Assembly (NCBI RefSeq): GCF_900112185.1
Contig: NZ_FOKP01000001.1
Span: forward strand, 310,001 to 374,000
Direction: 5' to 3'
Length of the DNA: 64,000 nucleotides
DNA from: Allobosea sp. CRIB-10
GTDB lineage: Bacteria; Pseudomonadota; Alphaproteobacteria; Rhizobiales; Beijerinckiaceae
The first letter of the stretch is position 1. Each line of letters opens with the position of its first letter. Shown one piece after another: positions 38,801-48,957 of the stretch. A program made the position numbers and the translations under genes. The notes beneath the pieces are model-generated. The model was not told the DNA's origin. It saw only the letters and a program-made list of their open reading frames with translations, and ran no database searches.

Positions 38801-39982
38801 CTAGGTGACAGTGAAGCGGCCTCCGGACAAGAGCAGGCGGGTCCGGTTTCTCGCATCTTGGTCAACGGCGAGCGCTTCTGTGACGTCGGAAGGTGGCGAG
38901 GACGAGGCGCCCGCCATCTGCTCGCAGACGGCCTCGACCAAAGCGGGAATCGCGGGGAAGGCAATGCGGCGATCAAGAAAAGCCGCGACCGCGATCTCGT
39001 TGGCGGCGTTGAGCACGACCGGCGCGATTCCGCCTCCTGCAAGGGCCGCCATGGCGAGGCGCAATGCCGGGAAACGGGCGAGGTCCGGCCGCTCGAAGGC
39101 GAGCGGTCCGGCGGCGACCAGATCGAGGAAGCGGCTTTGCGGCGCGTCGAGCCGACCATCGACGCCAAGGCAATGGGCGGCCGCCACGCGCATGTCCGGC
39201 ACCGCCATGCCGGCACTGACCGAGCCGTCGCGGAAAGTGACCAGGCCATGCACGATCTGCTGTGGATGGACCAGCACGTCGAGCTGGTCGGCGCCGAGCC
39301 CGAACAGGAAGAAGGCTTCGATCAGCTCCAGCCCCTTGTTCATCATGCTGGCCGAGTCGATCGTGATCTTGGCGCCCATCGCATAATTCGGATGGGCGAG
39401 TGCCTGTTCCGGCGTGGCGGCGGCGATCTTCTCCGCCGGCCAGGTCCGAAACGGCCCGCCCGAGGCAGTCAGCGTCATCGTCCGGACCGCCGAGATCGGT
39501 TCGGCTCCCAGCACCTGGAACAGGGCGTTGTGCTCGGAATCGAGTGGCAGGATGCGGGCACCAACGGCATGCGCCCGCGCCATCACGGCGGCGCCGGCGC
39601 AGACCAGGCTCTCCTTGTTGGCGAGCGCGACGGTGCGCCCCGGCGTCAGGGCAGCGAAGGTCGCCTCCAGCCCCGCTGCGCCGGAGATTGCGCTGACCAC
39701 GATATCGCTGTCGCGCGCGACCGCTTCGAGCACGGCCTCCCGGCCGGCGCCGTGGCGGATGCCGCTGCCGGCGAGCGCAGCGGCGAGCGCCCCACCCTGC
39801 CCTTCATCAGCGATCGCCGCGAAATTTGCGCCGGTCTCGCGAGCGATCTGAGCCAGGCCAGCCGCGTCGCGGCCGGCGACGACCGCGCCGACCGCGAGCC
39901 GTTCCGGGTTCTCGGCGATGACGGCACGCGTCGAGCGGCCGATGGAGCCCGTGGCTCCCAATATGGTGATGGTGCGGCGCAT
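38801..39982 (-). CDS. dxr: 1-deoxy-D-xylulose 5-phosphate reductoisomerase
   Basis: The enzyme has 393 residues. The ATG at 39982 gives MRRTITILGATGSIGRSTRA, the NADPH-binding start. An earlier in-frame start would overlap cdsA with an odd composition. Landmarks are ANKESLVCAGAAVMA, ILPLDSEHNALFQ, TLTASGGPFRTWP and TIDSASMMNKGLELIEA. It makes MEP, committing carbon to isoprenoids, which supply the undecaprenyl pyrophosphate made by the neighbouring uppS. cdsA ends 7 bp upstream. Confidence 0.96.
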   Translation of the reverse strand: MRRTITILGATGSIGRSTRAVIAENPERLAVGAVVAGRDAAGLAQIARETGANFAAIADEGQGGALAAALAGSGIRHGAGREAVLEAVARDSDIVVSAISGAAGLEATFAALTPGRTVALANKESLVCAGAAVMARAHAVGARILPLDSEHNALFQVLGAEPISAVRTMTLTASGGPFRTWPAEKIAAATPEQALAHPNYAMGAKITIDSASMMNKGLELIEAFFLFGLGADQLDVLVHPQQIVHGLVTFRDGSVSAGMAVPDMRVAAAHCLGVDGRLDAPQSRFLDLVAAGPLAFERPDLARFPALRLAMAALAGGGIAPVVLNAANEIAVAAFLDRRIAFPAIPALVEAVCEQMAGASSSPPSDVTEALAVDQDARNRTRLLLSGGRFTVT

Positions 39983-39989
39983 CTGGCGA

Positions 39990-40808
39990 TCAGTGTCCCA
40001 ACCGCGCCAGATAAAGCAGCAGGCCGGCGAAGACCAGCACGGCCCAATAGCCGTCGAGCCGGTCGAGGAAGCCGCCATGGCCGGGTATCAAATGACTCGA
40101 ATCCTTGGCGCCGAAGCGCCGCTTGATTGAGGATTCGAAGAGATCGCCCGCCTGGCTCGCGACGGAGGCCGCTAGCGAAACGGCAAGCACAGGCCAGAGG
40201 CCCGATGGCAGCCCGGGAAAGAACCAGGCCCAGACGGCGGTGCCGCACAGAGTTCCTGCCAAGGCGCCGCCGAGCGCGCCGGACCAGGTCTTTTTCGGGC
40301 TGACGCTCGGCATCAACTTCGGCCCGCCCAGGGCCCTGCCGGTGAAATAGGCCGCGATATCGGTGAGCCAGACCACGGCGAAGGTCCAGATGATCAGGGC
40401 AAGCCCGATTCCGGGCGCATCACGCAGCGCCGGTGTCACCAACGCGAAGCAGAGCGCATAGGCGACGCCGCAGACTTCCAGCAGCCGCTGATTGCTCGCC
40501 TGGGTCGTGACGACCGCGCCGGCGAGCGCTGCGAGCGCAGCAACCCCTGCGAGCGCGGCGCCGCTCAACGGCAGGAAGCCGAGCATGAGCCCGGTGAGGC
40601 CGACACCGATCCCACCCGCGACGGCATGCCTGCGGCTAACCATGGCAAGCCATTCATAGGCGACGACGCCGGCGACAGCGGTCCAGATCAGGCGGAAGGG
40701 CCAGCCGCCATACAGGGTGACGCCAAGAATGACGACTGCGAGCACCAGCGCCGAGATGACCCGCAGCCGAAGCTCTGATGCGCCCGCGCCGGCGCTACCG
40801 CCATTCAC
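39990..40808 (-). CDS. cdsA: Phosphatidate cytidylyltransferase
   Basis: This 272-residue integral membrane enzyme makes CDP-diacylglycerol for phospholipid synthesis. About seven to eight hydrophobic segments are visible. The CTP-transferase signature is clear: [20 protein letters not shown], then GFLDRLDG with the metal-binding aspartate. [13 protein letters not shown] is another hallmark. Its start overlaps the uppS stop by four bases, and dxr follows after 7 bp. Confidence 0.95.
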   Translation of the reverse strand: MNGGSAGAGASELRLRVISALVLAVVILGVTLYGGWPFRLIWTAVAGVVAYEWLAMVSRRHAVAGGIGVGLTGLMLGFLPLSGAALAGVAALAALAGAVVTTQASNQRLLEVCGVAYALCFALVTPALRDAPGIGLALIIWTFAVVWLTDIAAYFTGRALGGPKLMPSVSPKKTWSGALGGALAGTLCGTAVWAWFFPGLPSGLWPVLAVSLAASVASQAGDLFESSIKRRFGAKDSSHLIPGHGGFLDRLDGYWAVLVFAGLLLYLARLGH

Positions 40809-41554
40809 GCGACCCCCATCTTGGCTTCGGCCGGCTGACCGACACCGCCATAGCGACGCTCGCGGCGCTGATACTCCGCCAGCGCATCATCCAGCGCCTT
40901 GCGATCGAAATCGGGCCAGAGCACCGGCGTGAAGACGAACTCGGCATAGGCCGCCTGCCAGAGCAGGAAATTCGAGATGCGGGTCTCGCCCGAGGTGCGG
41001 ATCACCAGATCCGGATCGGGCAGAGCGCCGGTGTCGAGATGTGAGGACAGCATGGCCTCGTCTATGGCCTCGGGTTGAAGCCGGCCGGCCGCAACCTCCA
41101 CAGCAAGGCTTCGCGCCACGCGGGTGATCTCGTCGCGGGAGCCGTAATTGAACGCAACCACCAGGGTGAGGCCGGTATTGCCCTGCGTCATCGCCTCGGC
41201 GCGCTCGACGAGGGCGCGAAGGTCGGGCGCGAGGTCCTCGCGGCTGCCGATGATACGCACCCGCACGCCAGCTTCGTTCAGTTCGGCGAGGTCGTTCTCG
41301 ACGAAGCGGCGCAGCAGCCCCATCAGGAACGAGACCTCGGTCATCGGCCGCCGCCAATTCTCGGTCGAGAACGAGTAGAGAGTCAGGACGCGGATGCCGA
41401 GATCAGCCGCGTTGCGGACCGTCCGCCGCAGCGCTTCAAGCCCGCGCCGATGTCCCTCCTGGCGCGGCAGGCCCCGCATCTGCGCCCAGCGGCCGTTACC
41501 GTCCATGATGATGGCGACATGGGCAGGAACTACCGGGCGCGGGCTGTCTGACAT
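40805..41554 (-). CDS. uppS: Di-trans,poly-cis-undecaprenyl-diphosphate synthase
   Basis: This 249-residue cis-prenyltransferase makes the C55 carrier lipid for cell-wall and O-antigen synthesis. Landmarks are [20 protein letters not shown] (catalytic D18), [30 protein letters not shown] and the C-terminal [19 protein letters not shown] with FTPVLWPDF. frr lies 66 bp upstream. Overlap with cdsA (ATGA) indicates co-translation. Confidence 0.96.
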   Translation of the reverse strand: MSDSPRPVVPAHVAIIMDGNGRWAQMRGLPRQEGHRRGLEALRRTVRNAADLGIRVLTLYSFSTENWRRPMTEVSFLMGLLRRFVENDLAELNEAGVRVRIIGSREDLAPDLRALVERAEAMTQGNTGLTLVVAFNYGSRDEITRVARSLAVEVAAGRLQPEAIDEAMLSSHLDTGALPDPDLVIRTSGETRISNFLLWQAAYAEFVFTPVLWPDFDRKALDDALAEYQRRERRYGGVGQPAEAKMGVA

Positions 41555-41620
41555 TTAGGTTGTCTCTTCCGGGCAGCCGCCCATGCGTCGATGATACAGG
41601 ACGGCGCCGCGCCACGCACT

Positions 41621-42184
41621 TCAGACGTGCAGGATTTCCTTTTCCTTGGCGGCGAGGGCCTGGTCGATCTCGCCGATATGCTTGTCGGTCGCCTTCTGGA
41701 CGAGGTCGGTCTGCTTGGTGACGTCGTCCTTAGGCATATGCCCGTCCTTTTCGAGCTTCTTGATCAGGTCCATGCCGTCGCGGCGCACATGTCGGACGGC
41801 CACCTTGGCGTCCTCGGCATATTTGTGCGCGACCTTGACCATCTCCTTGCGGCGCTGCTCGTTGAGCTCCGGGATGCGAATGCGCAGTACCTGGCCCTCG
41901 GTCTGAGGATTGAGGCCGAGATCGGATTCGCGGATCGCCTTCTCCACCGCCTGGACCATGCTGCGATCCCAGACCTGGACCGATAGCAGGCGCGGCTCGG
42001 GTACGCTGACCGTGGCGAGCTGGCTCAAAGGCGTGCGGGCGCCATAGGCCTCGACCGTGATCGGATCGAGCACATTTGCCGAGGCGCGGCCGGTGCGAAG
42101 CGAAGCCAGGTCGCTCTTGAACTTCTGAACGCCGCCGTCCATGCGGCGATTGAGATCGGCGAGATCGAAAGTGGTCTGGGCCAT
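41621..42184 (-). CDS. frr: Ribosome recycling factor
   Basis: The protein has 187 residues. The ATG at 42184 gives [20 protein letters not shown]; an upstream ATG adding 12 residues is less typical. The core shows [39 protein letters not shown] and [17 protein letters not shown]. With EF-G it splits ribosomes after termination. In most alphaproteobacteria it follows pyrH directly. Here a plus-strand glyoxalase-fold gene and two repeats separate them, so frr needs its own promoter in the 42185-42330 region. Confidence 0.96.
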   Translation of the reverse strand: MAQTTFDLADLNRRMDGGVQKFKSDLASLRTGRASANVLDPITVEAYGARTPLSQLATVSVPEPRLLSVQVWDRSMVQAVEKAIRESDLGLNPQTEGQVLRIRIPELNEQRRKEMVKVAHKYAEDAKVAVRHVRRDGMDLIKKLEKDGHMPKDDVTKQTDLVQKATDKHIGEIDQALAAKEKEILHV

Positions 42185-42338
42185 CGTCTTCAAAACCTTG
42201 TCGAAACCCGGCAAACGCAACGCCGGAAATGGGCGCGACCATGGCGAGCAGCCGCCGCAGGGTCAAGGATTTATGCGTCAACAGCATTTTCCCTGGCGGG
42301 TCCGCAAGAAAAATCGCCTCAAGCCGAAGTCCATGCGC

Positions 42339-42440
42339 CGTCATTCGGGGCAAGCGAAGCGCAGTCCCGGAAGCCATCGTAGAGTTCAACGCCCTTCGAT
42401 GGATTCCGGAGCTTGGCTGCTTCGCAGCTTGTCCAGAGTG
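42339..42440. repeat. Imperfect palindromic repeat in the frr-glyoxalase gap
   Basis: CCGTCATTCGGGGCAAGCG, CCCGGAAGCCATCG and the mirrored CGATGGATTCCGGAGC form an imperfect dyad. It is of the same type as the repeats at 10721 and 14210. It lies in the 340 bp gap 42185-42524 between the divergent frr and glyoxalase-fold genes. The rest of that gap must hold the frr promoter; nothing else clear is visible. Confidence 0.55.
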
Positions 42441-42524
42441 GCGGCGCGGAATCGGTGCCGGTCTCGATCGGGAGCCGATCGACACTATCTTGGGCTGAGG
42501 TCATCGCCCTCGAAGAGCAAGCAC

Positions 42525-42938
42525 ATGCCCCGGCTGAACCGCATCGTCGAAACCGCGCTCTATGTCGACGATCTCGACCGCGCCTCGGCGTTCTATGAGG
42601 AAAAACTCGGTCTCTCGTCGATGCTCAGGACCAGGACGCTCTATGCCTATGACATCGGCGGCCAGAACGTCCTGCTGCTGTTCCTGCGCGGCGCCTCGGT
42701 CCAGACGCAGGTCTCGGAACGAGGCAGCATCCCACCGCATGACGGCCATGGACCGCTGCATATCTGCTTTGCGATCGACGCCGGCGAGCTCGCCTCTTGG
42801 GAGGAGCGGCTCGGGCAGCACGACATAGAGATCGAAGGCCGCATGCGCTGGAACCGCGGCGGGACAAGCATCTACTTCCGCGATCCGGACGGCCATCTGC
42901 TTGAGATCATGACGCCGGGCAACTGGCCGAACTTCTGA
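42525..42938 (+). CDS. Glyoxalase/VOC-superfamily protein
   Basis: The protein has 137 residues, with the ATG at 42525 (MPRLNRIVETALYVDDLDRA). The vicinal-oxygen-chelate pattern is visible: LYVDDLDRASAFYEEKLGL at the start, PLHICFAIDAGEL in the middle and SIYFRDPDGHLLEIMTPG at the end with the metal-ligand glutamate. Members include lyases, dioxygenases and antibiotic-binding proteins, so no reaction is assigned. It stands alone on the plus strand within the otherwise minus-strand pyrH-frr cluster, between two repeats, which looks like an insertion. Confidence 0.88.
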   Translation: MPRLNRIVETALYVDDLDRASAFYEEKLGLSSMLRTRTLYAYDIGGQNVLLLFLRGASVQTQVSERGSIPPHDGHGPLHICFAIDAGELASWEERLGQHDIEIEGRMRWNRGGTSIYFRDPDGHLLEIMTPGNWPNF

Positions 42939-42965
42939 CCACGGCGCTTGGAGCCGCGGAACAAC

Positions 42966-43082
42966 CAGCCCTCATCCTGGGGAGCCGCGCAGCGGCGTCT
43001 CGAAGGATGCTTCGCGAGGCTTCGGAACCAGCTGGATCATCCTTCGAGACGGCCCTGTCGGGCCTCCTCAGGATGAGGGCTG
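42966..43082. repeat. 117-bp palindromic repeat, family B, copy 1
   Basis: The outer arms CAGCCCTCATCCTG and CAGGATGAGGGCTG are perfect complements. The inner arms CGTCTCGAAGGATG and CATCCTTCGAGACG also pair, giving one long cruciform-capable element. It lies between the glyoxalase-fold gene and the convergent pyrH stop. A second copy with near-identical arms is at 50423-50534. Confidence 0.85.
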
Positions 43083-43100
43083 AGAGAAGCGCCGATCAGT

Positions 43101-43808
43101 TCAGGGCGTGACGTAGGTCGCCCTGCCCTCGCCGCGCAGCACCGCAGCGAGCATGCCGGGCTCGGCGATCGAGAAGACCACGATGGTGAGCGCCGCGTCG
43201 CGCGCCAGGGCGAAGGCGGCGGTGTCCATCACCTTGAGGTCGCGCTTGATCGCGTCCTCATGGGTCAGCGTGTCGTAGCGGGTCGCGCTCGGGTCCTTCT
43301 TCGGATCGGCAGAATAGACGCCGTCGACCTGCGTCGCCTTGAGGAGATGGCTGCAATCGAGCTCGGCCGCACGCAGGGCAGCGCCCGTGTCGGTGGTGAA
43401 ATAGGGATTGCCGGTGCCGCCGCCGAGGATCACGACCTTGCCGTTGCTGAGATGGTCGAGCGCGCGCTTGCGGGCATAGCTCTCGCAGAGCGAGGGCATC
43501 GGCACCGCCGACATGGCGCGCGCAGGGGCCCCGGCGCTCTCGATCGCATGTTCGAGCGCGAGCGCGTTCATTACCGTGCCAAGCATGCCGATCGAGTCGG
43601 CGCTGGTGCGGTCGAGCCCTTTGGTCAGCCCCTGCACGCCGCGGAAAAAATTGCCGCCACCGACGACGATGCCGATCTCGACGCCCTCGCGCGAAGCATG
43701 GGCGATGTCCGCGGCCAGAGCCGTCAGCGTCGCGCCGTCGAGGCCATTTCCTGCAGGTCCTGCAAGGGCTTCGCCGGAGAGCTTCACGAGAACGCGTTTA
43801 GGTCTCAT
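43101..43808 (-). CDS. pyrH: Uridylate kinase
   Basis: The enzyme has 235 residues. The ATG at 43808 (MRPKRVLVKLSGEALAG) has a GGAGAG ribosome-binding site. Longer in-frame starts would run into the tsf terminator region. Landmarks are GIVVGGGNFFRGVQGL, ADSIGMLGTVMNALAL, VILGGGTGNPYFTTDT and KATQVDGVYSADPKK. It phosphorylates UMP to UDP, upstream of pyrG's substrate UTP. A terminator separates it from tsf, so it probably has its own promoter at about 43810-43875. Confidence 0.96.
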   Translation of the reverse strand: MRPKRVLVKLSGEALAGPAGNGLDGATLTALAADIAHASREGVEIGIVVGGGNFFRGVQGLTKGLDRTSADSIGMLGTVMNALALEHAIESAGAPARAMSAVPMPSLCESYARKRALDHLSNGKVVILGGGTGNPYFTTDTGAALRAAELDCSHLLKATQVDGVYSADPKKDPSATRYDTLTHEDAIKRDLKVMDTAAFALARDAALTIVVFSIAEPGMLAAVLRGEGRATYVTP

Positions 43809-43877
43809 CGGGGCTCTCCACTGCTTGCGCCACATGTCCAACCCAACCGAATCGGCAGGTAGACCTTCTCTACTTAC

Positions 43878-43905
43878 AAAAAAGGCCGCGCGAGGCGCGG
43901 CCTTT
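43878..43905 (-). terminator. Rho-independent terminator of tsf
   Basis: On the minus strand GGCCGCGC and GCGCGGCC, extended by A-T pairs and with a 3-nt loop, are followed by TTTTTTGT. It begins 23 bp beyond the tsf stop and before pyrH. This is a clear intrinsic terminator. Confidence 0.88.
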
Positions 43906-43927
43906 CTGTGTCCTATCAACGGGCTTG

Positions 43928-44851
43928 TCAGCCCGTGGTGCCGCCGGCCGCCGCGACCTCGGCGGCGAAGTCGGTTTCTTCCTTCTCGATGCCCTCGCCG
44001 AGCGCGAAGCGGGCAAAGCCCGTGATCTTGAGGGGACCGCCGACCTTGCCTTCGGCCTCCTTCAGCACCTGGGCGACCGACTTCGAGCCGTCATGGATAT
44101 AAGCCTGGTCGAGCAGGCAGTATTCCTTGGCGTAGCTCTTCAGGCCGCTCTCGACGATCTTGGCCAGCACATGCTCGGGCTTGCCGGCGTTCTTCTCGGC
44201 CAGGATCGCCTTCTCGCGCTCCAGCACCGCCGGGTCGACCGAAGCGAGATCGAGCGCGACCGGGTTGGTCGCAGCGATGTGCATCGCGAGCTGACGGCCG
44301 AGGCCGGCAAGCTCGTCGCCCTTGCCGCTGGTCTCCAGGCCGACGATGACGCCGATCTTGCCGAGCCCGTCGGCGATCGCGCCATGGACATAGGAGCCGA
44401 TCACGCCGGCCGAAACCGAGACCTGCGCGACGCGGCGCAGCGTCATGTTCTCGCCGATGGTGGCGATGGCATTGGAGATCGCGTCGGCAACGGTGCCGCC
44501 GCCCGGATAGTGATGGGCGGCCAGCGCCTCGACGTCGCCACCGCGCTCGAGCGCAACATCGGCGATGGTGCGGGCCAGCGCCTGGAATTCCAGGTTGCGG
44601 GCGACGAAGTCGGTCTCGGAGTTGACCTCGACCACGACGCCGCTATGGCCGCGCACCGCGACGGCGACGAGGCCCTCGGCGGCGACGCGGCCGGCCTTCT
44701 TGGCGGCCTTGGACAGGCCCTTGGCGCGCAGCCAGTCGATGGCGGCTTCCATGTTGCCGTCCGTGGCCGAGAGCGCGGCCTTGCAGTCCATCATGCCCGC
44801 GCCGGTCTTGTCGCGGAGTTCCTTCACCATGCCGGCGGTGATCGCAGCCAT
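43928..44851 (-). CDS. tsf: Elongation factor Ts
   Basis: This 307-residue nucleotide-exchange factor for EF-Tu has an N-terminal UBA-like part ([40 protein letters not shown]) and the hallmark [13 protein letters not shown] at about residues 75-87. The C-terminal half includes [17 protein letters not shown]. It follows rpsB by 166 bp, as in nearly all bacteria. A strong terminator closes the rpsB-tsf unit. Confidence 0.97.
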   Translation of the reverse strand: MAAITAGMVKELRDKTGAGMMDCKAALSATDGNMEAAIDWLRAKGLSKAAKKAGRVAAEGLVAVAVRGHSGVVVEVNSETDFVARNLEFQALARTIADVALERGGDVEALAAHHYPGGGTVADAISNAIATIGENMTLRRVAQVSVSAGVIGSYVHGAIADGLGKIGVIVGLETSGKGDELAGLGRQLAMHIAATNPVALDLASVDPAVLEREKAILAEKNAGKPEHVLAKIVESGLKSYAKEYCLLDQAYIHDGSKSVAQVLKEAEGKVGGPLKITGFARFALGEGIEKEETDFAAEVAAAGGTTG

Positions 44852-44927
44852 TTGCGTCGTCCTTGCTGTCTTGGCGGCCTCACCCGGTGGCGTGCCGCAA
44901 CTCTAAAATCCGGTCCCCATTGGCAAA

Positions 44928-44955
44928 CGCCGACGTCCCGTTTCCGGCGTCGGCG
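44928..44955 (-). other. Hairpin in the rpsB-tsf intergenic region
   Basis: CGCCGACG and CGTCGGCG pair over a 12-nt loop, about 60 bp after the rpsB stop. Only a short U-tract follows on the minus strand. It may set the rpsB:tsf expression ratio by partial termination or processing; this is inference. Confidence 0.4.
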
Positions 44956-45017
44956 CTGCTTGGGCTTAATCAGGTATCGAAGTGCGACGCGCCGATGACG
45001 CGCCGCAAGTCGGAAGA

Positions 45018-46025
<1,008 letters not shown>

Positions 46026-46139
46026 GGTATTCTTGTCCTTCCGGTTGAGCCTCTGGGGAGCGAATGAGCCGGCCATGAACTGGCTGGTCACCGGAACGCC
46101 TCGGTGTCGAGGTGATGCTTCCCATGTGGAATGAGGCGC

Positions 46140-46168
46140 GCCATACACGCGATGGCGCGGGAATGCAA
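46140..46168 (-). promoter_or_regulatory. Candidate sigma-70 promoter of rpsB
   Basis: On the minus strand TTGCAT and TATGGC are spaced 17 bp apart, about 115 bp before the rpsB start, in the gap behind the ABM-domain gene. Hexamer match is moderate (4 of 6 each). A conserved rpsB leader for S2 autoregulation could lie in 46026-46130, but I cannot recognise it. Confidence 0.4.
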
Positions 46169-46185
46169 GGCTTGGGGCCGGATCG

Positions 46186-46497
46186 TCAGAGCGAGCCGAC
46201 CTCATAGGCGACGTCATAAGCCCCCGGCACGGCGCGTTCCAGCAAGGGGCGTATCCGTGCCATGTGGCTGGTGAAACGCTCGTCGCGGCTGAAGCGCTGC
46301 GCGGCCTCCTCGCTCTCGAACATCGTCACCAGAACGACGTCGCGATCCACGCGCGAACGGAACAGCCGCCCGCCGACCAAGCCTTCGACCTTGCCGCGCA
46401 AGGTATGATGCTGGGCGAGCTGCAGCTCCATGAACTCGGCGAAGCATTCAGGCTTCGGTGTGATGACGCTGATGTTGACGACCGGCTGATCGGGCAT
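46186..46497 (-). CDS. Antibiotic biosynthesis monooxygenase (ABM) domain protein
   Basis: This 103-residue single-domain protein has the ABM ferredoxin-like pattern: [20 protein letters not shown], then [20 protein letters not shown], then [23 protein letters not shown] proteins include cofactor-less oxygenases, haem-degrading enzymes and proteins of unknown role, so no reaction is claimed. It lies upstream of the rpsB promoter region on the same strand. The histidine pair in [10 protein letters not shown] could be functional, but this is speculative. Confidence 0.8.
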   Translation of the reverse strand: MPDQPVVNISVITPKPECFAEFMELQLAQHHTLRGKVEGLVGGRLFRSRVDRDVVLVTMFESEEAAQRFSRDERFTSHMARIRPLLERAVPGAYDVAYEVGSL

Positions 46498-46605
46498 GCC
46501 CGGCTCCTTCGATGCAGATGCAGGAGCCGGGTCGATACGACCTCAACCAAGGTCGAGGTCAAGGCATGCTCCGCCAGATACTGGCAGGAGCGGCCTGCGT
46601 CGATT

Positions 46606-46998
46606 TCACTTCGGCAGCGATGAGGCAGCCAGTTTCACTGCGTCACCGAGCTGCTTGCAGAACGCCGCAGCCGTGCTGCCCTGCGCTTTCGAAACCGCTT
46701 CGATGTCCTGGGTCACCCCCATCATCGACAGCGTACCCTTCTTGCCGAGCGCCTCGGCGGTATCGCCGGCGCTCTTGTCGGCCGGCGGCGGGATCAGGGC
46801 CAGAACCTTGGTCTGAATCTCGAGGATGTCGGCACCGACATGGCCCTTCTCGGCGCAATAGCTGATGACGCCGAGCTGGTTGCGACCGGCCTGATAGGCG
46901 GCGGCGAGCTGGTCCGCCGGATTCTGGGCGAAAGCGTGCCCGCCGGACAAAGCCACCAATACGGCAATGACACTGAAACGCTTGAAGAAAAGCAGCAT
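46606..46998 (-). CDS. Small secreted protein, possible 'pore-forming ESAT-6 family' type
   Basis: The protein has 130 residues. The ATG at 46998 begins a signal peptide (LLFFKRFSVIAVLVALSGG, cut near HAFAQ). The mature part (about 105 residues) has AAAYQAGRNQLGVISYC and KGHVGADILEIQ, an ALIPPPADKSAGDTAE segment and a terminal CKQLGDAVKLAASSLPK. Two cysteines could form a disulphide. From memory, short rhizobial secreted proteins of this pattern are auto-annotated as 'pore-forming ESAT-6 family', a label with little experimental basis. I would treat the function as unknown. Confidence 0.6.
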   Translation of the reverse strand: MLLFFKRFSVIAVLVALSGGHAFAQNPADQLAAAYQAGRNQLGVISYCAEKGHVGADILEIQTKVLALIPPPADKSAGDTAEALGKKGTLSMMGVTQDIEAVSKAQGSTAAAFCKQLGDAVKLAASSLPK

Positions 46999-47295
46999 GA
47001 CAATCTCTCTCGAATTGAACGCACCCGCAGGTGCAAGCCCCGCTTCGCCAGCGCACGAACAGCCTCCCGTGGGACACGGCAAGCAGGTCCGGGCGCATGG
47101 CGAAAGCAGGCCGCCTTTGTGAGAGCCTGATGACGTTTCGCCGAAAGCTCCCCCTGCCCACCGCGCCGGCGACCGAGGCGGAATACCATCTGTATTTTAC
47201 CCAGCGCTCGGTTTTTCACTTCGGGCGGAACCTCATCCAGCCATATCACTCGCTCGCCTAATGATGTTCAGACGAACGACAGGAGGGAGCAAACC
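46999..47295. other. 297-bp divergent intergenic region
   Basis: This lies between the divergent small secreted protein and ridA. A GACAGGAGGGAG ribosome-binding site for ridA lies at its right end. I see no hairpin, repeat or convincing promoter hexamers elsewhere. Confidence 0.5.
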
Positions 47296-47682
47296 ATGCA
47301 AGTGATCGCCCATAATCCGAGCCGCGGCATCTATCCGGCGACCTCGGACTACGCCCACGCCATGGAGGTCGTTGCGCCGCGGCGCCTGCTCTTCGTCAGC
47401 GGCACGATGGGGCTCGACGAGGCCGGAAAGCCCGGTGCGACACTCGACGAGCAGCTGACGCTGATCTGGAACAATCTGCGCGCGATCCTCGCTTCCGCGG
47501 AGATGACCGTCGACAACATCGTGCGCCTGACCAGCTATCTGCGCGATGCCGGCTTCGCCGAGGCCAACCAGAATGCCCGTCTCGCTGCCCTCGGCGGTCG
47601 CGCAATCCCAACCACCGCGATCGTCGCGCAGACGCTGCGCGACGACTGGCTGATCGAGGTCGAGGTGATCGCCGCGGCCTGA
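47296..47682 (+). CDS. RidA family protein (Rid7C/YjgF-like)
   Basis: This 128-residue protein has the RidA fold pattern: LLFVSGTMGLDEAGKPGATL, then QLTLIWNNLRAILASAEMTV and VRLTSYLRDAGFAEANQNAR. RidA proper deaminates reactive enamine/imine intermediates through an arginine in a CVEVS-like motif near position 105. Here the end reads WLIEVEVIAAA, and the key arginine motif IP.R is replaced by IPTTAIVA. It may therefore belong to a non-deaminating Rid subfamily. A strong ribosome-binding site precedes the ATG. Confidence 0.85.
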   Translation: MQVIAHNPSRGIYPATSDYAHAMEVVAPRRLLFVSGTMGLDEAGKPGATLDEQLTLIWNNLRAILASAEMTVDNIVRLTSYLRDAGFAEANQNARLAALGGRAIPTTAIVAQTLRDDWLIEVEVIAAA

Positions 47683-47780
47683 GCCGACGCCGGATTGCAC
47701 GGATGCCCCGTACCTCGTTGGCAAAACGTTCACGTCGATCTGCTAGCAGGAGCTCGGAAGTCGGCCTGGATGACTGCGGC

Positions 47781-48950
47781 GTGTTGCTCGATCTGAGGAC
47801 AATCTATCTGGCGGGCGCGATCACCGCCTTGATTCTTGGCCTCGTGCAGCTCGCCGCCTACGCAACCGGTCGCTTCGAGCGCTGGCCGCTCTGGTGGGGG
47901 CTGAGCAACCTGCTGATGGGGATTGGCTTCATCGGCGTAGGGTTGCGGGGCGTTGTTCCCGATATCGTCTCGATCCCGCTCGCCAACACCGTCAGCTGGA
48001 TCGGCTATCTGCTCGTCCTGTTCGGGGTTCGAAGCTTTGCCGGGCAGCCGGCACGCCTGCCGCTCTACATCTTGGCGATAGCAGCCGCCGCCATTCCATT
48101 GTTCCTGTGGAACGAGCCTGAAGGCTTCGTCAGACGGGTTGTTCTCGTTTCCATCCTGGTCATGGCCTGTGATGTGCTCCTCGTCCGGGAAGGCCTGCTG
48201 CTGTGGCGGCGGGACCGGCTCGTCTCTGGTGCGATCCTGGCCGCCCTGTTCGCCCCGACGGTCATTCTGTTCGCATTGCGTGCCTGGCTCGCAGTGACCG
48301 GAGAGCTCGGCGTCGAACTATTTCCCGCCGACAATGCCGATCCGTGGTTCGCCGCCACCGGCACGGCTTTCGTGCTCCTGCGCAGCGGCGCCCTGCTGCT
48401 GCTCGCCGCTGAGCGAAGCCGCAACAGGCTGGTGACGATCGCCCAGCACGATCCGCTCACCGGCGCGATGAACCGCAGCGGCCTCGAGCGCGCCATGGCC
48501 CGGATCGCTGCCGACGCCGGCAAGCGCCCCGGCCGGCTGACCCTGCTGCTGATCGACATCGACCACTTCAAGAGCCTGAACGACACGCATGGCCACGCCG
48601 CCGGCGACCATATCCTGCAGCTCTTCGCCGGAGCGGCTCGCAGCGAGCTGCGCGCCAGCGACATACTGGCGCGCCATGGCGGCGACGAGTTCGTCGCCCT
48701 CCTCCCGCACATGCCGACCAAGGACGCGGTGCGCGTCGCCAATCGGATCCGCTCCGCCTTCGCGCGGGCTCTCGCCGACTGGGACGGGGATCCCTTGCGG
48801 CAGCCGACGCTGAGCATCGGCGTCGCCGAGGGCGATGCTGCCAGCGACGAACTGGAGACGCTGCTGCAGCATGCCGACGAGGCCCTCTATCGCTCGAAGC
48901 GGCTCGGCCGCGACCGCGTCCAGGTGCAGATCCACGCCTTGGCGCGGTGA
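47781..48950 (+). CDS. Membrane-bound diguanylate cyclase (GGDEF)
   Basis: The protein has 389 residues from the GTG at 47781 (VLLDLRTIYLAGAITALILG). A longer in-frame ATG start at 47703 would add 26 polar residues. About six hydrophobic helices occupy residues 5-210. The GGDEF domain follows, starting at QHDPLTGAMNRSGLERAM, with the active site GGDEF at 300-304 (RHGGDEFVALLP). The inhibitory I-site RASD (291-294) lies five residues before it. It should make cyclic di-GMP with product feedback. No EAL domain is present. The sensor input is unknown. Confidence 0.88.
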   Translation: MLLDLRTIYLAGAITALILGLVQLAAYATGRFERWPLWWGLSNLLMGIGFIGVGLRGVVPDIVSIPLANTVSWIGYLLVLFGVRSFAGQPARLPLYILAIAAAAIPLFLWNEPEGFVRRVVLVSILVMACDVLLVREGLLLWRRDRLVSGAILAALFAPTVILFALRAWLAVTGELGVELFPADNADPWFAATGTAFVLLRSGALLLLAAERSRNRLVTIAQHDPLTGAMNRSGLERAMARIAADAGKRPGRLTLLLIDIDHFKSLNDTHGHAAGDHILQLFAGAARSELRASDILARHGGDEFVALLPHMPTKDAVRVANRIRSAFARALADWDGDPLRQPTLSIGVAEGDAASDELETLLQHADEALYRSKRLGRDRVQVQIHALAR

Positions 48951-48957
48951 AACGATC

